From an uncultured Bifidobacterium sp. (GTDB lineage Bacteria > Actinomycetota > Actinomycetes > Actinomycetales > Bifidobacteriaceae), in assembly GCF_949292005.1 (NCBI RefSeq), contig NZ_CASEXV010000025.1:1-64000 (forward strand): a stretch of DNA of 64,000 bases, written 5' to 3'. The notes beneath the pieces were generated by a model. The model was not told the origin of the DNA and did not search any database. It worked only from the letters and a program-made list of their open reading frames with translations. The position numbers and the translations under genes are program-made. Positions 34,029 through 42,953 of this stretch are shown piece by piece (within the stretch, counting starts at the first letter, position 1; every line of letters begins with the position of its first letter).

Positions 34029-35294
34029 ATGGCCAGTGCCGAGGAACAGATCGCGGCGATAATCGACGCCAACAAAAGCATGCCGCCGGTGGCACGTCCC
34101 GGAGACATGGAATTCGGAATCATGAGCGTCTCGGATGTGACGAGAGATCCCGTCAGCGGAGAAACCCCCAGCGAGGGCCAACGGTTGATCGACTCCCTCA
34201 ACGAGGCAGTCCACGCCGAGGAGGCGGGATTCGACGTATACGCGATGGGCGAGCACCACAACCCGCCCTTCTGGTCGTCATCGCCGACCACCTTCCTCGC
34301 GGCGGTGGCGGCGCGGACGACCCGGCTGACGGTGTCGACGTCGACGACGCTGATCACCACCAACGATCCCGTTCGTCTCGCCGAGGAGTACGCCGTTCTG
34401 CAGCATATCGCCCAAGGCCGCGTCGATCTGATGCTGGGGCGGGGAAACACCGCACCGGTCTATCCGTGGTTTGGCAAGGATATCCGTGAGGGGCTTCCGT
34501 TGGCCTTGGAGAACTACAATCTGCTGCACCGTCTGTGGCATGAGGACGTCGTCGACTGGAAGGGTCAATACAGAACTCCCCTCCAGGGATTCACCTCGAT
34601 TCCACGACCTCTGGACGACGTGCCGCCCTTCGTCTGGCATGGGTCGATCCGTACGCCGGAGATCGCCGAGCAGGCGGCCTTCTACGGCAATGGATTCTTC
34701 GCCAACGGCATCTTCTGGCCCGAGGACCATTTCCGCAGGCTTGTGGCCCTGTACAGGGAGCGTTTCGAGCACTGGGGACACGGCACGCGCCAGCAGGCCG
34801 TTGTCGGGGTCGCGGCCCAGGTTTATGTGCGGCCCAACTCCCAGAATGCCGTGCGTGAGTTCCGTCCCTATTTCGACGAATCACCGGTGTACAAGGGCGG
34901 CCCCTCGTTGGAGACGATGATGAGCGAGACTCCTCTCCTCGTCGGGTCCCCGCAGCAGATCATCGACAGAGTGCTCCGGCAGCATGAGATATATGGCGAC
35001 TACGCGCGCCAGATGTTCTTCGTCGATCATGCCGGGCTGCCCGCATCGGCGGTGCTCGAGCAGATGGACATCCTGGGCTCGGAGGTCCTTCCCGTGTTGC
35101 GCAGGGAGTTCGCGGCGCTGCGTTCGCCCGACGCCGTGAGAACGCCGACCCATGCCGACATGGTGAAGGCCCGATACGGGGACTCGCGACCCCGCCAGCC
35201 GAAGCCGAACCCGAACCGTGGGGACAACGTCACCGGCACCAGCCCCTACACGGATAGCGACCCTGACGTGGATGTGAGTCTTCCGGATCTGTGA
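34029..35294 (+). CDS. Luciferase-like (LLM-class) flavin-dependent monooxygenase
   Basis: A 421-aa TIM-barrel flavoenzyme of the bacterial luciferase superfamily. Typical blocks are MEFGIMSVSDVTRD, EEAGFDVYAMGEHHNPPFWSSSPTTFLAAVAART, RLAEEYAVLQHIAQGRVDLMLGRGN and ENYNLLHRLW. The C-terminal 60 residues (PRQPKPNPNRGDN and an acidic end) are low in complexity. It should use reduced FMN and oxygen on an unknown substrate. ATG 34029 follows AAGGAGAT. It stands alone between the MHS transporter terminator and the converging xylulokinase. Confidence 0.88.
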   Translation: MASAEEQIAAIIDANKSMPPVARPGDMEFGIMSVSDVTRDPVSGETPSEGQRLIDSLNEAVHAEEAGFDVYAMGEHHNPPFWSSSPTTFLAAVAARTTRLTVSTSTTLITTNDPVRLAEEYAVLQHIAQGRVDLMLGRGNTAPVYPWFGKDIREGLPLALENYNLLHRLWHEDVVDWKGQYRTPLQGFTSIPRPLDDVPPFVWHGSIRTPEIAEQAAFYGNGFFANGIFWPEDHFRRLVALYRERFEHWGHGTRQQAVVGVAAQVYVRPNSQNAVREFRPYFDESPVYKGGPSLETMMSETPLLVGSPQQIIDRVLRQHEIYGDYARQMFFVDHAGLPASAVLEQMDILGSEVLPVLRREFAALRSPDAVRTPTHADMVKARYGDSRPRQPKPNPNRGDNVTGTSPYTDSDPDVDVSLPDL

Positions 35295-35463
35295 CGGGCG
35301 CTGTGTCGTGCGGGTTCGCGGAACGGCGGAGCTGCTGAAAGGCGAAGTGGTGTCATGGATGACGTCGGGGGAGATGCGCGAATGGATGGTGTGGACGGTA
35401 TGAACGGTGTCGCTGGAAAGAACGATGCCGTCGTGGTGGCCGTGTGGGTCGTTGCGTCTGCGG

Positions 35464-36960
35464 TCATCCCCGACGGCGAGCATATGCCTCGTACACCTGG
35501 GGAGCGGGCTCGCCGGTGAGAACGTCGTCGATGCGTATGTCCCAACGGGGCGGGAGATCCTCGCCCGACAACGTCCAAGCGGCCTGGCGGGCGGCCCCAA
35601 TGGCCACGTACTCGTCCGTCGCGGGCAGAAGCACGTCATGCTCCAGGATGCCGGGCGCAAGCGACCGCACGGCCTGGGAGCGCGCTCCGCCTCCGATCAG
35701 CAGAACCCTTCGGATGTCCACGCCCAGACCGCGAACCAACTCAAGACAGTCGCGTTGTGAGCACAGCATGCCTTCAACGAATGCGCGGGCGACGTTCGAT
35801 GGTGTGGAATTGCCCAGTGTCAGTCCATGCAGGGTCGCTGTGGCGTCAGGTCGATTCGGAGTGCGCTCGCCCTCGAAATAGGGTATGAGCGTGATGCCGC
35901 TGGCTCCTGGTTCGGCGGCGAGGGCGAGCTCGGAGAACCTGTCGTAGTCGACATCCAGAATGTGGCATCCCGCATCGGTGATACGAGACCCATTGATGGT
36001 GCAGGCCAGGGGGAGCCAGTGTCCGGTGCAGTCGGCGAAACCGGTGACCGCTGCCGTCATGTCATAGGCGGGGGAGGGAGAGATCGCCGCGGCGACTCCG
36101 GAGGTGCCCAATGAGATGGACACGTCGCCCACGGTCATCGGCAATCCCAAAGAGGCCATCGCGTTGTCTCCGCCCCCGGGCGCGATGACGCATCCGCCGG
36201 GGACGTCCCTGCCTGCCACCGAGGGGTCGGCGATCCCCGCGGTCTCATGGGGGCCGAGCGCGTGTGGGAGGACGAGGTCGTCCCTGCCGAAGGCGAGTGA
36301 CAGGAGATCGCGTCTGTAGAGATTATTGGACGAATCGAAATATCCCGTTCCGGACGCGTCCGACCTATCCGTCACCAAGGCGTCCAGCGCTGCCGCGCCT
36401 TGGCTTACCGGCCCATGCCCCGCGATCCGCCACGAAAGCCAGTCGTGAGGAAGGCATACCGCCGCGGCCCGCGCCGCATTGCCAGGCTCGTGCTGCGCGA
36501 CCCAGGTGAGTTTGGTGATGGTCAGAGATGCGACGGGTGAGGAACCCACGGCGTGGACCCACCGCTGGCGGCCGCGCATCACGGGATCGTTGCTGAGACC
36601 GTCCTCGTCGTCGGCCCGGGGCTCCCTGCCCAGATCCGACACAAGCTGCTCCGCCTCGAGTGCGGAGCGTGTGTCGTTCCAGAGGAGAGCATCCCTCACG
36701 GGGATTCCTGCGCGATCGAGGAGCACCATGCCATGTTGCTGTCCGCCTACGGACAGCGCGGCCACGTCATCAAGGCCTCCCGCCATGTCGGCGGCCTCGC
36801 GGAACGCGTTCCACCATCGTTCCGGATCTATGCTGGTTCCGTCGGGGTGCTTGGCATGTCCGAACCTCACGACCGCACCGGTCATGGCGTCCGTGACGCG
36901 AACCTTGCAGGACTGTGTGGATGTGTCGATTCCAGCGACGAGGATTCTTGACATTGACAT
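35464..36960 (-). CDS. xylB: Xylulokinase (FGGY family)
   Basis: A 498-aa ATP-dependent kinase that makes D-xylulose 5-phosphate, the entry point to the phosphoketolase or pentose phosphate route. The N-terminal ATPase fold begins ILVAGIDTSTQSCKVRV. SVGGQQHGMVLLD and ALLWNDTRS contact the substrate. GGGARSQAVR and PATDEYVAIGAARQAAW mark the C-terminal FGGY domain. Two ATG codons (36960, 36954) follow AAGGAG; either may be used. It is transcribed divergently from a ROK regulator over 294 bp with a clear operator. No xylose isomerase gene is in the window. Confidence 0.93.
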   Translation of the reverse strand: MSMSRILVAGIDTSTQSCKVRVTDAMTGAVVRFGHAKHPDGTSIDPERWWNAFREAADMAGGLDDVAALSVGGQQHGMVLLDRAGIPVRDALLWNDTRSALEAEQLVSDLGREPRADDEDGLSNDPVMRGRQRWVHAVGSSPVASLTITKLTWVAQHEPGNAARAAAVCLPHDWLSWRIAGHGPVSQGAAALDALVTDRSDASGTGYFDSSNNLYRRDLLSLAFGRDDLVLPHALGPHETAGIADPSVAGRDVPGGCVIAPGGGDNAMASLGLPMTVGDVSISLGTSGVAAAISPSPAYDMTAAVTGFADCTGHWLPLACTINGSRITDAGCHILDVDYDRFSELALAAEPGASGITLIPYFEGERTPNRPDATATLHGLTLGNSTPSNVARAFVEGMLCSQRDCLELVRGLGVDIRRVLLIGGGARSQAVRSLAPGILEHDVLLPATDEYVAIGAARQAAWTLSGEDLPPRWDIRIDDVLTGEPAPQVYEAYARRRG

Positions 36961-37042
36961 CTCCTTGATTCATGTCCTCTGCGAGAGAAGCCTTCGAACG
37001 TCCAAGTGATCGACCCTCTTTGGCTAGGTGGATACTGATGCC

Positions 37043-37066
37043 AGTATAGTTAAATCTATGAACTAT
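37043..37066. promoter_or_regulatory. Operator and overlapping divergent -10 boxes between xylB and the ROK regulator
   Basis: Inverted repeat ATAGTT (37046-37051), nine bases, AACTAT (37061-37066). Its left arm overlaps a + strand -10 (TATAGT, 37045-37050) and a - strand -10 (TATACT, 37048 to 37043). One bound repressor dimer could therefore shut both genes. Confidence 0.55.
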
Positions 37067-37254
37067 GCAGTTTCGGCCTTTCGGCCATGTCGCAATGACG
37101 ACCACACGCATCGCGGATACGAGACGGCGTCATATGCCTGCCGCACGATGGATTATGGTTGGACTGCGCGGATCGGGGGTTGTGTCCCGCGGGCGTGCGG
37201 GGGAACGGGGAATCTGCGGTCACATTGTTTGACGGGGAAAACGGAGCGTGTCGC

Positions 37255-38484
37255 ATGACGAAGTTAAGAAGCATCAACCAGGACGACCTGCGTAACCATA
37301 ATCTTTCCGTGGTGATGGACACACTCCTCAGGTCGACGTCCTTTCTCAGCCGTGCCGAGCTTGCCAAGGCCACTGGATTGACGAAGGCAACGATGTCGCT
37401 TCTCGTTCCATTGCTGATCGACGGAGGAGTCGTCAAGGAGGGGGAGCCGTCGTCGCTTCCCTCCAATGGGAGGCCCAGCACCCCCCTGATGTTGGCGGGG
37501 GGAAGACTCTGCGGCATCGGCATGCAGGTCAACACCGACGGGTTCGGATGCATGGCTCTTGACATCAACGGCGACAAGGTGGGCGAGGAATGGGAGTCCC
37601 AGCCCATGTCCTCGGTCGACCCGGGGGACATATTTTCCAGGCTCGATTCGATGCTTGCGTCGCTGCAGGGCACGCTTGACGACAGGGGATACCAGGTGAC
37701 CGGTTCGGGACTTGCCCTTCCGGGGCTCGTAACGGATGATGGCCGTCTGATGGCCGCGAGGAATTTGGGGTGGGAGAGGTTGGACCTGGATGAGTTCCCG
37801 GTGGTGAGGCGGCTTTCCCCCAAGGCGGGCAATGAGGCGAACTTCGCGGCGTTGGCGCAGATTCCGGGTTACGCGACGCGGCGGACGAGCGGGGGCATCG
37901 TGGGCCCCACGGATTCCTTCATCTACATATCCACCGATGTCGGCATCGGCGGAGCTCTGGTCCGTGACGGTCATGTCGTCTACGGAGACCATGGATTCGC
38001 TGGGGAGCTGGGCCATGTATCCGTCGACATTGACGGTCCTTTGTGCCACTGTGGCAGGCATGGATGCCTCGAGACGTATGCGGGAAGAAAAGCGCTTGTG
38101 AAGTCCGCGGGAATCGCGTCGGGGGACCAGTCGGCGAGGATCGAGGCGGTGGACGAGCTGATCAAACGGTGGAACGCAGGTGACGAGGCCTCCATGACCA
38201 CGGTGGACATGGCTGTTGAGGCGATGGCCTCCGTTGTCGCATCCGCGGTTAACATTTTGGATGTGGATACGGTCGTTCTCGGCGGAATATGGGAGAAGTT
38301 CGGGGGAGGGCTGGCCCGGCGCATCGAGGACAGATCGCGGACGCAGGTTCTGGGATATCCGGAATCCCAGGTTCACGTCCTTCTTCCCGACAGGACCATG
38401 CGTCCCGCATTATGGGGCGCAGCCGAGATCGGATTAAGGGCTTTCATCGACAACCCATTGGAGTACCTCACGGCAAGGAGCTAA
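37255..38484 (+). CDS. ROK-family transcriptional regulator (XylR-like)
   Basis: A 409-aa regulator. A winged helix-turn-helix occupies about residues 15-65 (LLRSTSFLSRAELAKATGLTKATMSLLVPLL). The sugar-kinase-like ROK domain follows, with STDVGIGGALVRDG and the zinc motif C264-H-C266...C271 in CHCGRHGCLETYAG. ROK repressors of this build bind xylose or a related sugar. ATG 37255 has GGAG nine bases upstream; the longer frame to 37159 is not supported. It is divergent from xylB and shares an operator with it, which favours a xylose regulator. Confidence 0.9.
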   Translation: MTKLRSINQDDLRNHNLSVVMDTLLRSTSFLSRAELAKATGLTKATMSLLVPLLIDGGVVKEGEPSSLPSNGRPSTPLMLAGGRLCGIGMQVNTDGFGCMALDINGDKVGEEWESQPMSSVDPGDIFSRLDSMLASLQGTLDDRGYQVTGSGLALPGLVTDDGRLMAARNLGWERLDLDEFPVVRRLSPKAGNEANFAALAQIPGYATRRTSGGIVGPTDSFIYISTDVGIGGALVRDGHVVYGDHGFAGELGHVSVDIDGPLCHCGRHGCLETYAGRKALVKSAGIASGDQSARIEAVDELIKRWNAGDEASMTTVDMAVEAMASVVASAVNILDVDTVVLGGIWEKFGGGLARRIEDRSRTQVLGYPESQVHVLLPDRTMRPALWGAAEIGLRAFIDNPLEYLTARS

Positions 38485-38635
38485 TGCCTCCTGCCGCGCA
38501 ATGGGCCACGCAGGGTTGATGGACGCTGATACAGTGGCGCGTGGCGTCTCCGCCCGTGGACCGCGCAGGTCAAGGGGCGTCGTTGGGGGGCATCCCCATC
38601 ATCGCTGTGCGCGGCCACTTGGCGTAAGGAGCGCT

Positions 38636-39370
38636 ATGTTCAAGCATGCCCTTATGAAGGCATCCGCCGATCGTCCACAACTTTCCCCATCCTTTCGGGC
38701 CGCGTCCCTGCCCGGTTCCGCAGGATCCAGTCCGGAGCGGGTTCCCGAGCCCAATGCTCCGCGATCGGTCTCCGGCGCCGACCTTCGATGGCGCACCGTC
38801 GACATCGCGGTGGCCGCCGCGCTCGGAGTGGCGTGTGGCCTGGTCTTCTGGGGATTCAATTACGTGTATGTGGTCATCGCCCCGATTCTTCGTGACCTTC
38901 TTCCTGGCTTCGCCAGCATCCTTCACGCATTGTGGTACTTTTCCGGGCCACTGGCGCTGTTGATCATCCGCAAGCCGGGGGCCGCAGTGTTCGTTAACGT
39001 CGTCGGATCGCTCACAGAGATGGTTCTGGGCAACCCCTATCCCGTGTCCTCGGTTATTCTTTCCGCGCTCCTCCAGGGTCTGGCCTCGGAGATTCCCTTC
39101 GCTGTGACTCGATACCGCCGTTTCTCGCCCGCCATGTCGGTGGCGTCGGGAGCGTTGACGGCTTTCGAATATGGGGTGTATCTCATCGTCACGATGTATC
39201 AGGGGAGGTCGATGGCTTATATGACCATCCATATGATCAGCGAGATGGTTGGCGGAATCCTGATCGCCGGAGTGATGGGCTGGTGGCTGTATGTGGCCAT
39301 CGCGCGCACCGGGGCGCTGTACCGTTTCGCGTCGGGGCGTGAGGTGTCGGGCGACGTGGACCAGTCCTGA
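38636..39370 (+). CDS. ECF transporter S component, YkoE-like
   Basis: A 244-aa membrane protein with about six hydrophobic segments after a 55-residue polar N-terminus. The pattern RWRTVDIAVAAALGVACGLVFWGFNYVY and LLIIRKPGAAVFVNVVGSLTEMVLG resembles the YkoE substrate-capture subunit for thiamine precursors. No thiamine riboswitch motif lies upstream and no ECF ATPase or T subunit gene follows, so it must share an energising module or be a specialised orphan. ATG 38636 follows TAAGGAG. The tRNA gene lies 100 bp downstream. Confidence 0.8.
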   Translation: MFKHALMKASADRPQLSPSFRAASLPGSAGSSPERVPEPNAPRSVSGADLRWRTVDIAVAAALGVACGLVFWGFNYVYVVIAPILRDLLPGFASILHALWYFSGPLALLIIRKPGAAVFVNVVGSLTEMVLGNPYPVSSVILSALLQGLASEIPFAVTRYRRFSPAMSVASGALTAFEYGVYLIVTMYQGRSMAYMTIHMISEMVGGILIAGVMGWWLYVAIARTGALYRFASGREVSGDVDQS

Positions 39371-39402
39371 TTGCGCCGGTTGCTTCCGTGTCGTGCTGGT
39401 AT

Positions 39403-39430
39403 GGGGTGTTGCTAGAGGGGTGTTGCTAGA
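39403..39430 (+). repeat. 14-bp tandem duplication upstream of the tRNA gene
   Basis: GGGGTGTTGCTAGA is present twice in succession (39403-39416, 39417-39430), 41 bases before the tRNA. The second copy continues into CTAG, giving a TAGACT box. Confidence 0.7.
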
Positions 39431-39471
39431 CTAGTGCCGTTGTCGATTGGCGGTGCCATCCGTCGCGGCAT

Positions 39472-39545
39472 GGGGCCCTAGCTCAGTCGGTTAGAGCAGC
39501 GGACTCATAATCCGTCGGTCCAGGGTTCAAGCCCCTGGGGCCCCA
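39472..39545 (+). tRNA. tRNA with anticodon CAT (elongator Met or Ile2)
   Basis: A full 74-base cloverleaf without an encoded CCA. The acceptor stem is GGGGCCC/GGGCCCC with discriminator A at 39545. The D arm is GCTC/GAGC, the anticodon loop CTCATAA, the T arm CAGGG-TTCAAGC-CCCTG. G1-C72 pairing excludes the initiator tRNA. Elongator Met cannot be separated from lysidine-modified Ile2 by eye. A terminator follows within ten bases. Confidence 0.93.
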
Positions 39546-39551
39546 CTCAGA

Positions 39552-39592
39552 AACCCTTGGAATCATTGAGGTTCCAAGGGTTGCTTCTTTTC
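39552..39592 (+). terminator. Terminator of the tRNA gene
   Basis: AACCCTTGGAA (39552-39562) and TTCCAAGGGTT (39572-39582) form a perfect 11-bp stem, followed by GCTTCTTTTCC. It begins seven bases after the tRNA. Confidence 0.9.
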
Positions 39593-39753
39593 CTGTGGGA
39601 CATGGTCGGACATGCCGGGCGTGTAATGGGTTTATCCCCATGGCTCACCGTCCACGCGGAGTCCACGGACGTGTCTACAATTGCCAAGGTTCCGGTTCAC
39701 GCCTGCCACAGGGGCAAGGCGACCCGGGTCCCCCGAACCCCGAGGAGTATCCA

Positions 39754-39966
39754 ATGAAGCAGGGCATCCATCCCGATTATCATGCCGTGCAGGTCACATG
39801 CTCATGCGGCAACACCTTCGTGACGCGTTCCACCGCGCAGGGTGACCACATGACCGTCGACGTGTGCGCCAAGTGCCACCCCTTCTACACCGGCAAGCAG
39901 AAGATTCTTGACACCGGTGGCCGTGTCGCTCGTTTCGAGCGTCGCTACGGCAAGAAGAGCAAGTAG
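39754..39966 (+). CDS. rpmE: 50S ribosomal protein L31 (zinc-binding form)
   Basis: A 70-aa ribosomal protein of the C+ type with four cysteines (C16, C18, C38, C41) that bind zinc. It begins [19 protein letters not shown] and ends in a basic tail. ATG 39754 follows GAGGAG. Finding rpmE just upstream of prfA is common in actinobacteria. A large inverted repeat follows its stop. Confidence 0.97.
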   Translation: MKQGIHPDYHAVQVTCSCGNTFVTRSTAQGDHMTVDVCAKCHPFYTGKQKILDTGGRVARFERRYGKKSK

Positions 39967-39973
39967 CTTTCTC

Positions 39974-40024
39974 GACGCCAGTCCCATGCCTCCGGCCATT
40001 CATCGCCGTGCGGGGACTGGCGTC
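39974..40024 (+). terminator. Inverted repeat after rpmE
   Basis: GACGCCAGTCCC (39974-39985) and its exact complement (40013-40024), twelve pairs with a 27-base loop and no T tract. A second small hairpin, GCGGAC-GTGT-GTCCGC (40090-40105), precedes prfA. They may end rpmE transcripts or tune read-through into prfA. Confidence 0.45.
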
Positions 40025-40122
40025 ATCGTATGTGGACCAGTGTTATGGACCGGTGACGTCGTCGGACATGCTTCGTCGACGTATGTTTGGCGGACGTGTG
40101 TCCGCGTGGAAGGGATGTGAGG

Positions 40123-41211
40123 ATGGCGGAAGCGGATTTTCCGGCGGCGCTTACGGCGGTCGAGGAGTATGAGGCTCTGGAGGCGCGCATGAGCCAGCCT
40201 GACATCGCGTCGGACCCGAACGCGATGCGCAAATTGGGTAGACGCCATGCGGAGTTGGGATCCATCGTCTCCGCCTATCGTCGCTATCGGGCGTTGGAGG
40301 ATGACTGCGAGGCGGCCCGGGAGATGGCATCCGAGGACGAGGATTTCGCCCAGGAGGCGCGTGACCTCGAGCCTCAGGTGGAGGCGGCCCGGGAGAAGCT
40401 GCGGACGGCGCTTATCCCGCGTGATCCGGATGACGCGCGTGACGTCATCATGGAGATCAAGGCCGGAACGGGAGGCGAGGAGGCCGCCCTCTTCGCCGGC
40501 GACCTCCTGCGGATGTACGGACGGTACGCGGAGAAGCGCGGCTGGTCGGTCAGCGTGCAAAGCGAGAACAGAACCGAACTGGGCGGGGTCAAGGACATCC
40601 AGGTCGCCATCAGAGCCAAGGGGTCGCCGACACCGCAGGAAGGCGTGTGGGCCAGCCTCAAATACGAAGGCGGCGTCCATCGCGTCCAACGCATACCGGT
40701 GACCGAGTCGCAGGGCCGCATCCAGACCTCGGCCGCCGGAGTAATCGTCTTCCCCGAAGCGGATGACGATGATGATGAGATCACCATAGATCCCAAGGAC
40801 CTCAAAATCGACATCTTCATGAGCTCCGGACCTGGTGGACAGTCGGTGAACACGACGTATTCCGCCGTGCGCATGACGCATATCCCTACGGGAATAGTTG
40901 TGAGCATGCAGGATGAGAAGTCCCAGATCCAGAATCGCGCGGCGGCGCTGAGGGTGCTCAAATCCCGCCTGCTCGCGATGAAACATGAGGAGGAGGCGGC
41001 CCAGGCCGCGGATATGAGGCATTCCCAGGTCCGTTCGCTGGACAGATCCGAACGGATCCGCACATACAACTTCCCCGAGAACAGAATCGTCGACCATCGC
41101 ACGAACTACAAGGCATACAACCTCGATCAGGTTCTTGACGGCGACCTGCAGGCCGTCATCGACAGCGACATCCAGGCGGACGAGGCCGAGCGCCTCTCCT
41201 CCCAGAAATAG
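40123..41211 (+). CDS. prfA: Peptide chain release factor 1
   Basis: A 362-aa release factor that reads UAA and UAG. The codon-reading tripeptide is P192-V-T194 in [15 protein letters not shown]. The GGQ motif at 238-240 ([17 protein letters not shown]) triggers peptide release and is the methylation target of PrmC. ATG 40123 has GTGAGG directly before it and GGAAGGGA further upstream. prmC starts ten bases after its stop, so the enzyme and its substrate are co-transcribed. Confidence 0.97.
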   Translation: MAEADFPAALTAVEEYEALEARMSQPDIASDPNAMRKLGRRHAELGSIVSAYRRYRALEDDCEAAREMASEDEDFAQEARDLEPQVEAAREKLRTALIPRDPDDARDVIMEIKAGTGGEEAALFAGDLLRMYGRYAEKRGWSVSVQSENRTELGGVKDIQVAIRAKGSPTPQEGVWASLKYEGGVHRVQRIPVTESQGRIQTSAAGVIVFPEADDDDDEITIDPKDLKIDIFMSSGPGGQSVNTTYSAVRMTHIPTGIVVSMQDEKSQIQNRAAALRVLKSRLLAMKHEEEAAQAADMRHSQVRSLDRSERIRTYNFPENRIVDHRTNYKAYNLDQVLDGDLQAVIDSDIQADEAERLSSQK

Positions 41212-41221
41212 CGGCGACGGC

Positions 41222-42130
41222 ATGGCCATCGACGTCGACGGGCTGGTTCGCCGAGGCTCCGCCATCTTGAAAGAGGCGGGGGTCGACTCGCCGGACCATG
41301 ACGCGTCCGTTCTTCTGGCGCATTCGTGTGGTCTTGGGAAGGGTGATGTGGATCGTGCGCGGCTTATCGGCGAGACGGTCGATTCCCTCGTGGACTCCCC
41401 GCGGGACGCTCTTTGTGCGTATCGTGCCTTGATCGAAAGGCGGGCCGCCCGTGAGCCGTTGCAGACGATCATTGGATACACGCGATTTCGCGGGTTGACC
41501 GTCCGCGTGGGCCCGGGAGTGTTCATTCCACGCCCAGAGACCGAGCTTGTGGTGCAGGAGGCCATCGACTGGCTCGTGGATCGACGTATCGAATCGCCGC
41601 GGGTCGTCGACCTATGCGCGGGCAGCGGCGCGATAGGGCTGTCAATGGTTTCGGAGGTGGCGAACGCCCAGGTGTGGGCGGTCGAACTGTCCACGGAGGC
41701 ATTGGCGTGGGCCACAAGGAACAGTACACAACTCATCGGGGCAAGACCCGATATCGCAGGGGCCTATCATCTTGTCGCCGCGGACGCGACGGCGTCGTCC
41801 ACCTTGAGGGAGCTGGACGGGACTGTCGACGTGGTGGTCACGAATCCCCCCTACGTTCCCGACGGCCGCGTCCCCGAGCAGCCCGAGGTCAGAGACCATG
41901 ATCCGAGTATGGCCCTGTATGGACGATCCCGCGATGGCACCGCAGTGCCCAGGCTTATCATCGAACGGTCATGCTCGCTTCTGCGGCCGGGAGGTCTTCT
42001 CGTGATGGAGCACGACATCACGCAAGGCGGTCTTCTCGCCGCCCATGCCGAGGCGCATGGGTTTGGGCACGTTCGCACGATGCCGGATTGGACGCATCGG
42101 CCACGTGCGCTCGTGGCCGTAAAGGGATAG
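41222..42130 (+). CDS. prmC: Release factor glutamine methyltransferase
   Basis: A 302-aa S-adenosylmethionine-dependent enzyme that methylates the GGQ glutamine of RF1 and RF2. The methyltransferase core has VVDLCAGSGAIGLSM (SAM site) and the catalytic NPPY at 208-211. The N-terminal helical domain binds the release factor. ATG 41222 lies ten bases after the prfA stop; the end of prfA supplies the ribosome-binding region. It ends just before a gene on the other strand, which separates it from tsaC, its usual neighbour. Confidence 0.95.
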   Translation: MAIDVDGLVRRGSAILKEAGVDSPDHDASVLLAHSCGLGKGDVDRARLIGETVDSLVDSPRDALCAYRALIERRAAREPLQTIIGYTRFRGLTVRVGPGVFIPRPETELVVQEAIDWLVDRRIESPRVVDLCAGSGAIGLSMVSEVANAQVWAVELSTEALAWATRNSTQLIGARPDIAGAYHLVAADATASSTLRELDGTVDVVVTNPPYVPDGRVPEQPEVRDHDPSMALYGRSRDGTAVPRLIIERSCSLLRPGGLLVMEHDITQGGLLAAHAEAHGFGHVRTMPDWTHRPRALVAVKG

Positions 42131-42158
42131 ACGTAAAAGGGCCAACGTCATTGAAGAA

Positions 42159-42824
42159 CTAGGCGTAATTCTGGAAGCACGCGGCATCATGGTTGTCGAT
42201 GGACCTTGACACCCGGGCGGGATTCCCCACGGCCACGCTGTTGTCGGGAATGTTGCGAGTCACGACGGCCCCGGCCCCGATCACGCAGCCCGCGCCGATC
42301 GTCACCCCGCCCAGTATCGTCGCGCAACCGCCTATCCAGCAATGTGGCCCGATCGTGATCGGAAGCGCGTACTCATAGTTGTGCAGGTGACCGTCCGGCG
42401 ATGTCCGGGCATCACGGTCCTGCCACCTCATAGGATGCATGGCGGTGAGGATGCTCGTGTTCGGGCCGATCATGACATCGTCGCCGATCGTCACCTCCGC
42501 GCAGTCGAGAATGGTGAGATTGTAGTTCGCGTACACGCGTTCGCCCAGTGACGTGTTGACGCCGTAATCCACATGGAGCGGGCCGGTGATGTCAAGGTCC
42601 GCGCCGTGCCCGGGAAAAAGAGATGAGAGTATATCCCCGCGCTCGCGGGCGCGGATCCGTGGTGTGGAGTTCAGCCGCTCGCATAGGTCGGCCGCCCTCG
42701 CGCGCATGTCGCATAGCCGTGGATCGGAGGAATCGTACAGGTGTCCCGACGTCATCAGGGATAGGTTGTCGCAGGCCGTCCCGTCCGGTTCGTAGGGGGA
42801 TATGGCTGATGTGGTGTATGACAT
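42159..42824 (-). CDS. Maltose/galactoside O-acetyltransferase-like (LbH family)
   Basis: A 221-aa acetyltransferase of the Maa/LacA/NodL group. The N-terminal helical cap (TSGHLYDSSDPRLCDMRARAADLCERLN) precedes the left-handed beta-helix with hexapeptide repeats (ITIGPHCWIGGCATILGGVTIGAGCVIGAGAVVTRNIP). The catalytic His lies in AMHPMRW. It transfers acetyl from acetyl-CoA to a sugar hydroxyl. AGGAAG lies some twelve bases before the ATG. It is inserted in reverse between prmC and tsaC. Confidence 0.9.
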   Translation of the reverse strand: MSYTTSAISPYEPDGTACDNLSLMTSGHLYDSSDPRLCDMRARAADLCERLNSTPRIRARERGDILSSLFPGHGADLDITGPLHVDYGVNTSLGERVYANYNLTILDCAEVTIGDDVMIGPNTSILTAMHPMRWQDRDARTSPDGHLHNYEYALPITIGPHCWIGGCATILGGVTIGAGCVIGAGAVVTRNIPDNSVAVGNPARVSRSIDNHDAACFQNYA

Positions 42825-42953
42825 TCCGGGAGGACTTCCTGTGTAATGTGGTGGATGTGATTGCCGCGCAAGTCGTGGTGCAATGGTCCAATGAGGGGTT
42901 GACGAGGCGACGATGAGACGAGCGGCGACGAAAGCGCGCGGTCAGGAGGATCG

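Noticed and set aside
38485..38635. Possible thiamine riboswitch before the YkoE-like gene
   Set aside because: I looked for the CTGAGA core and the conserved second half and found neither.
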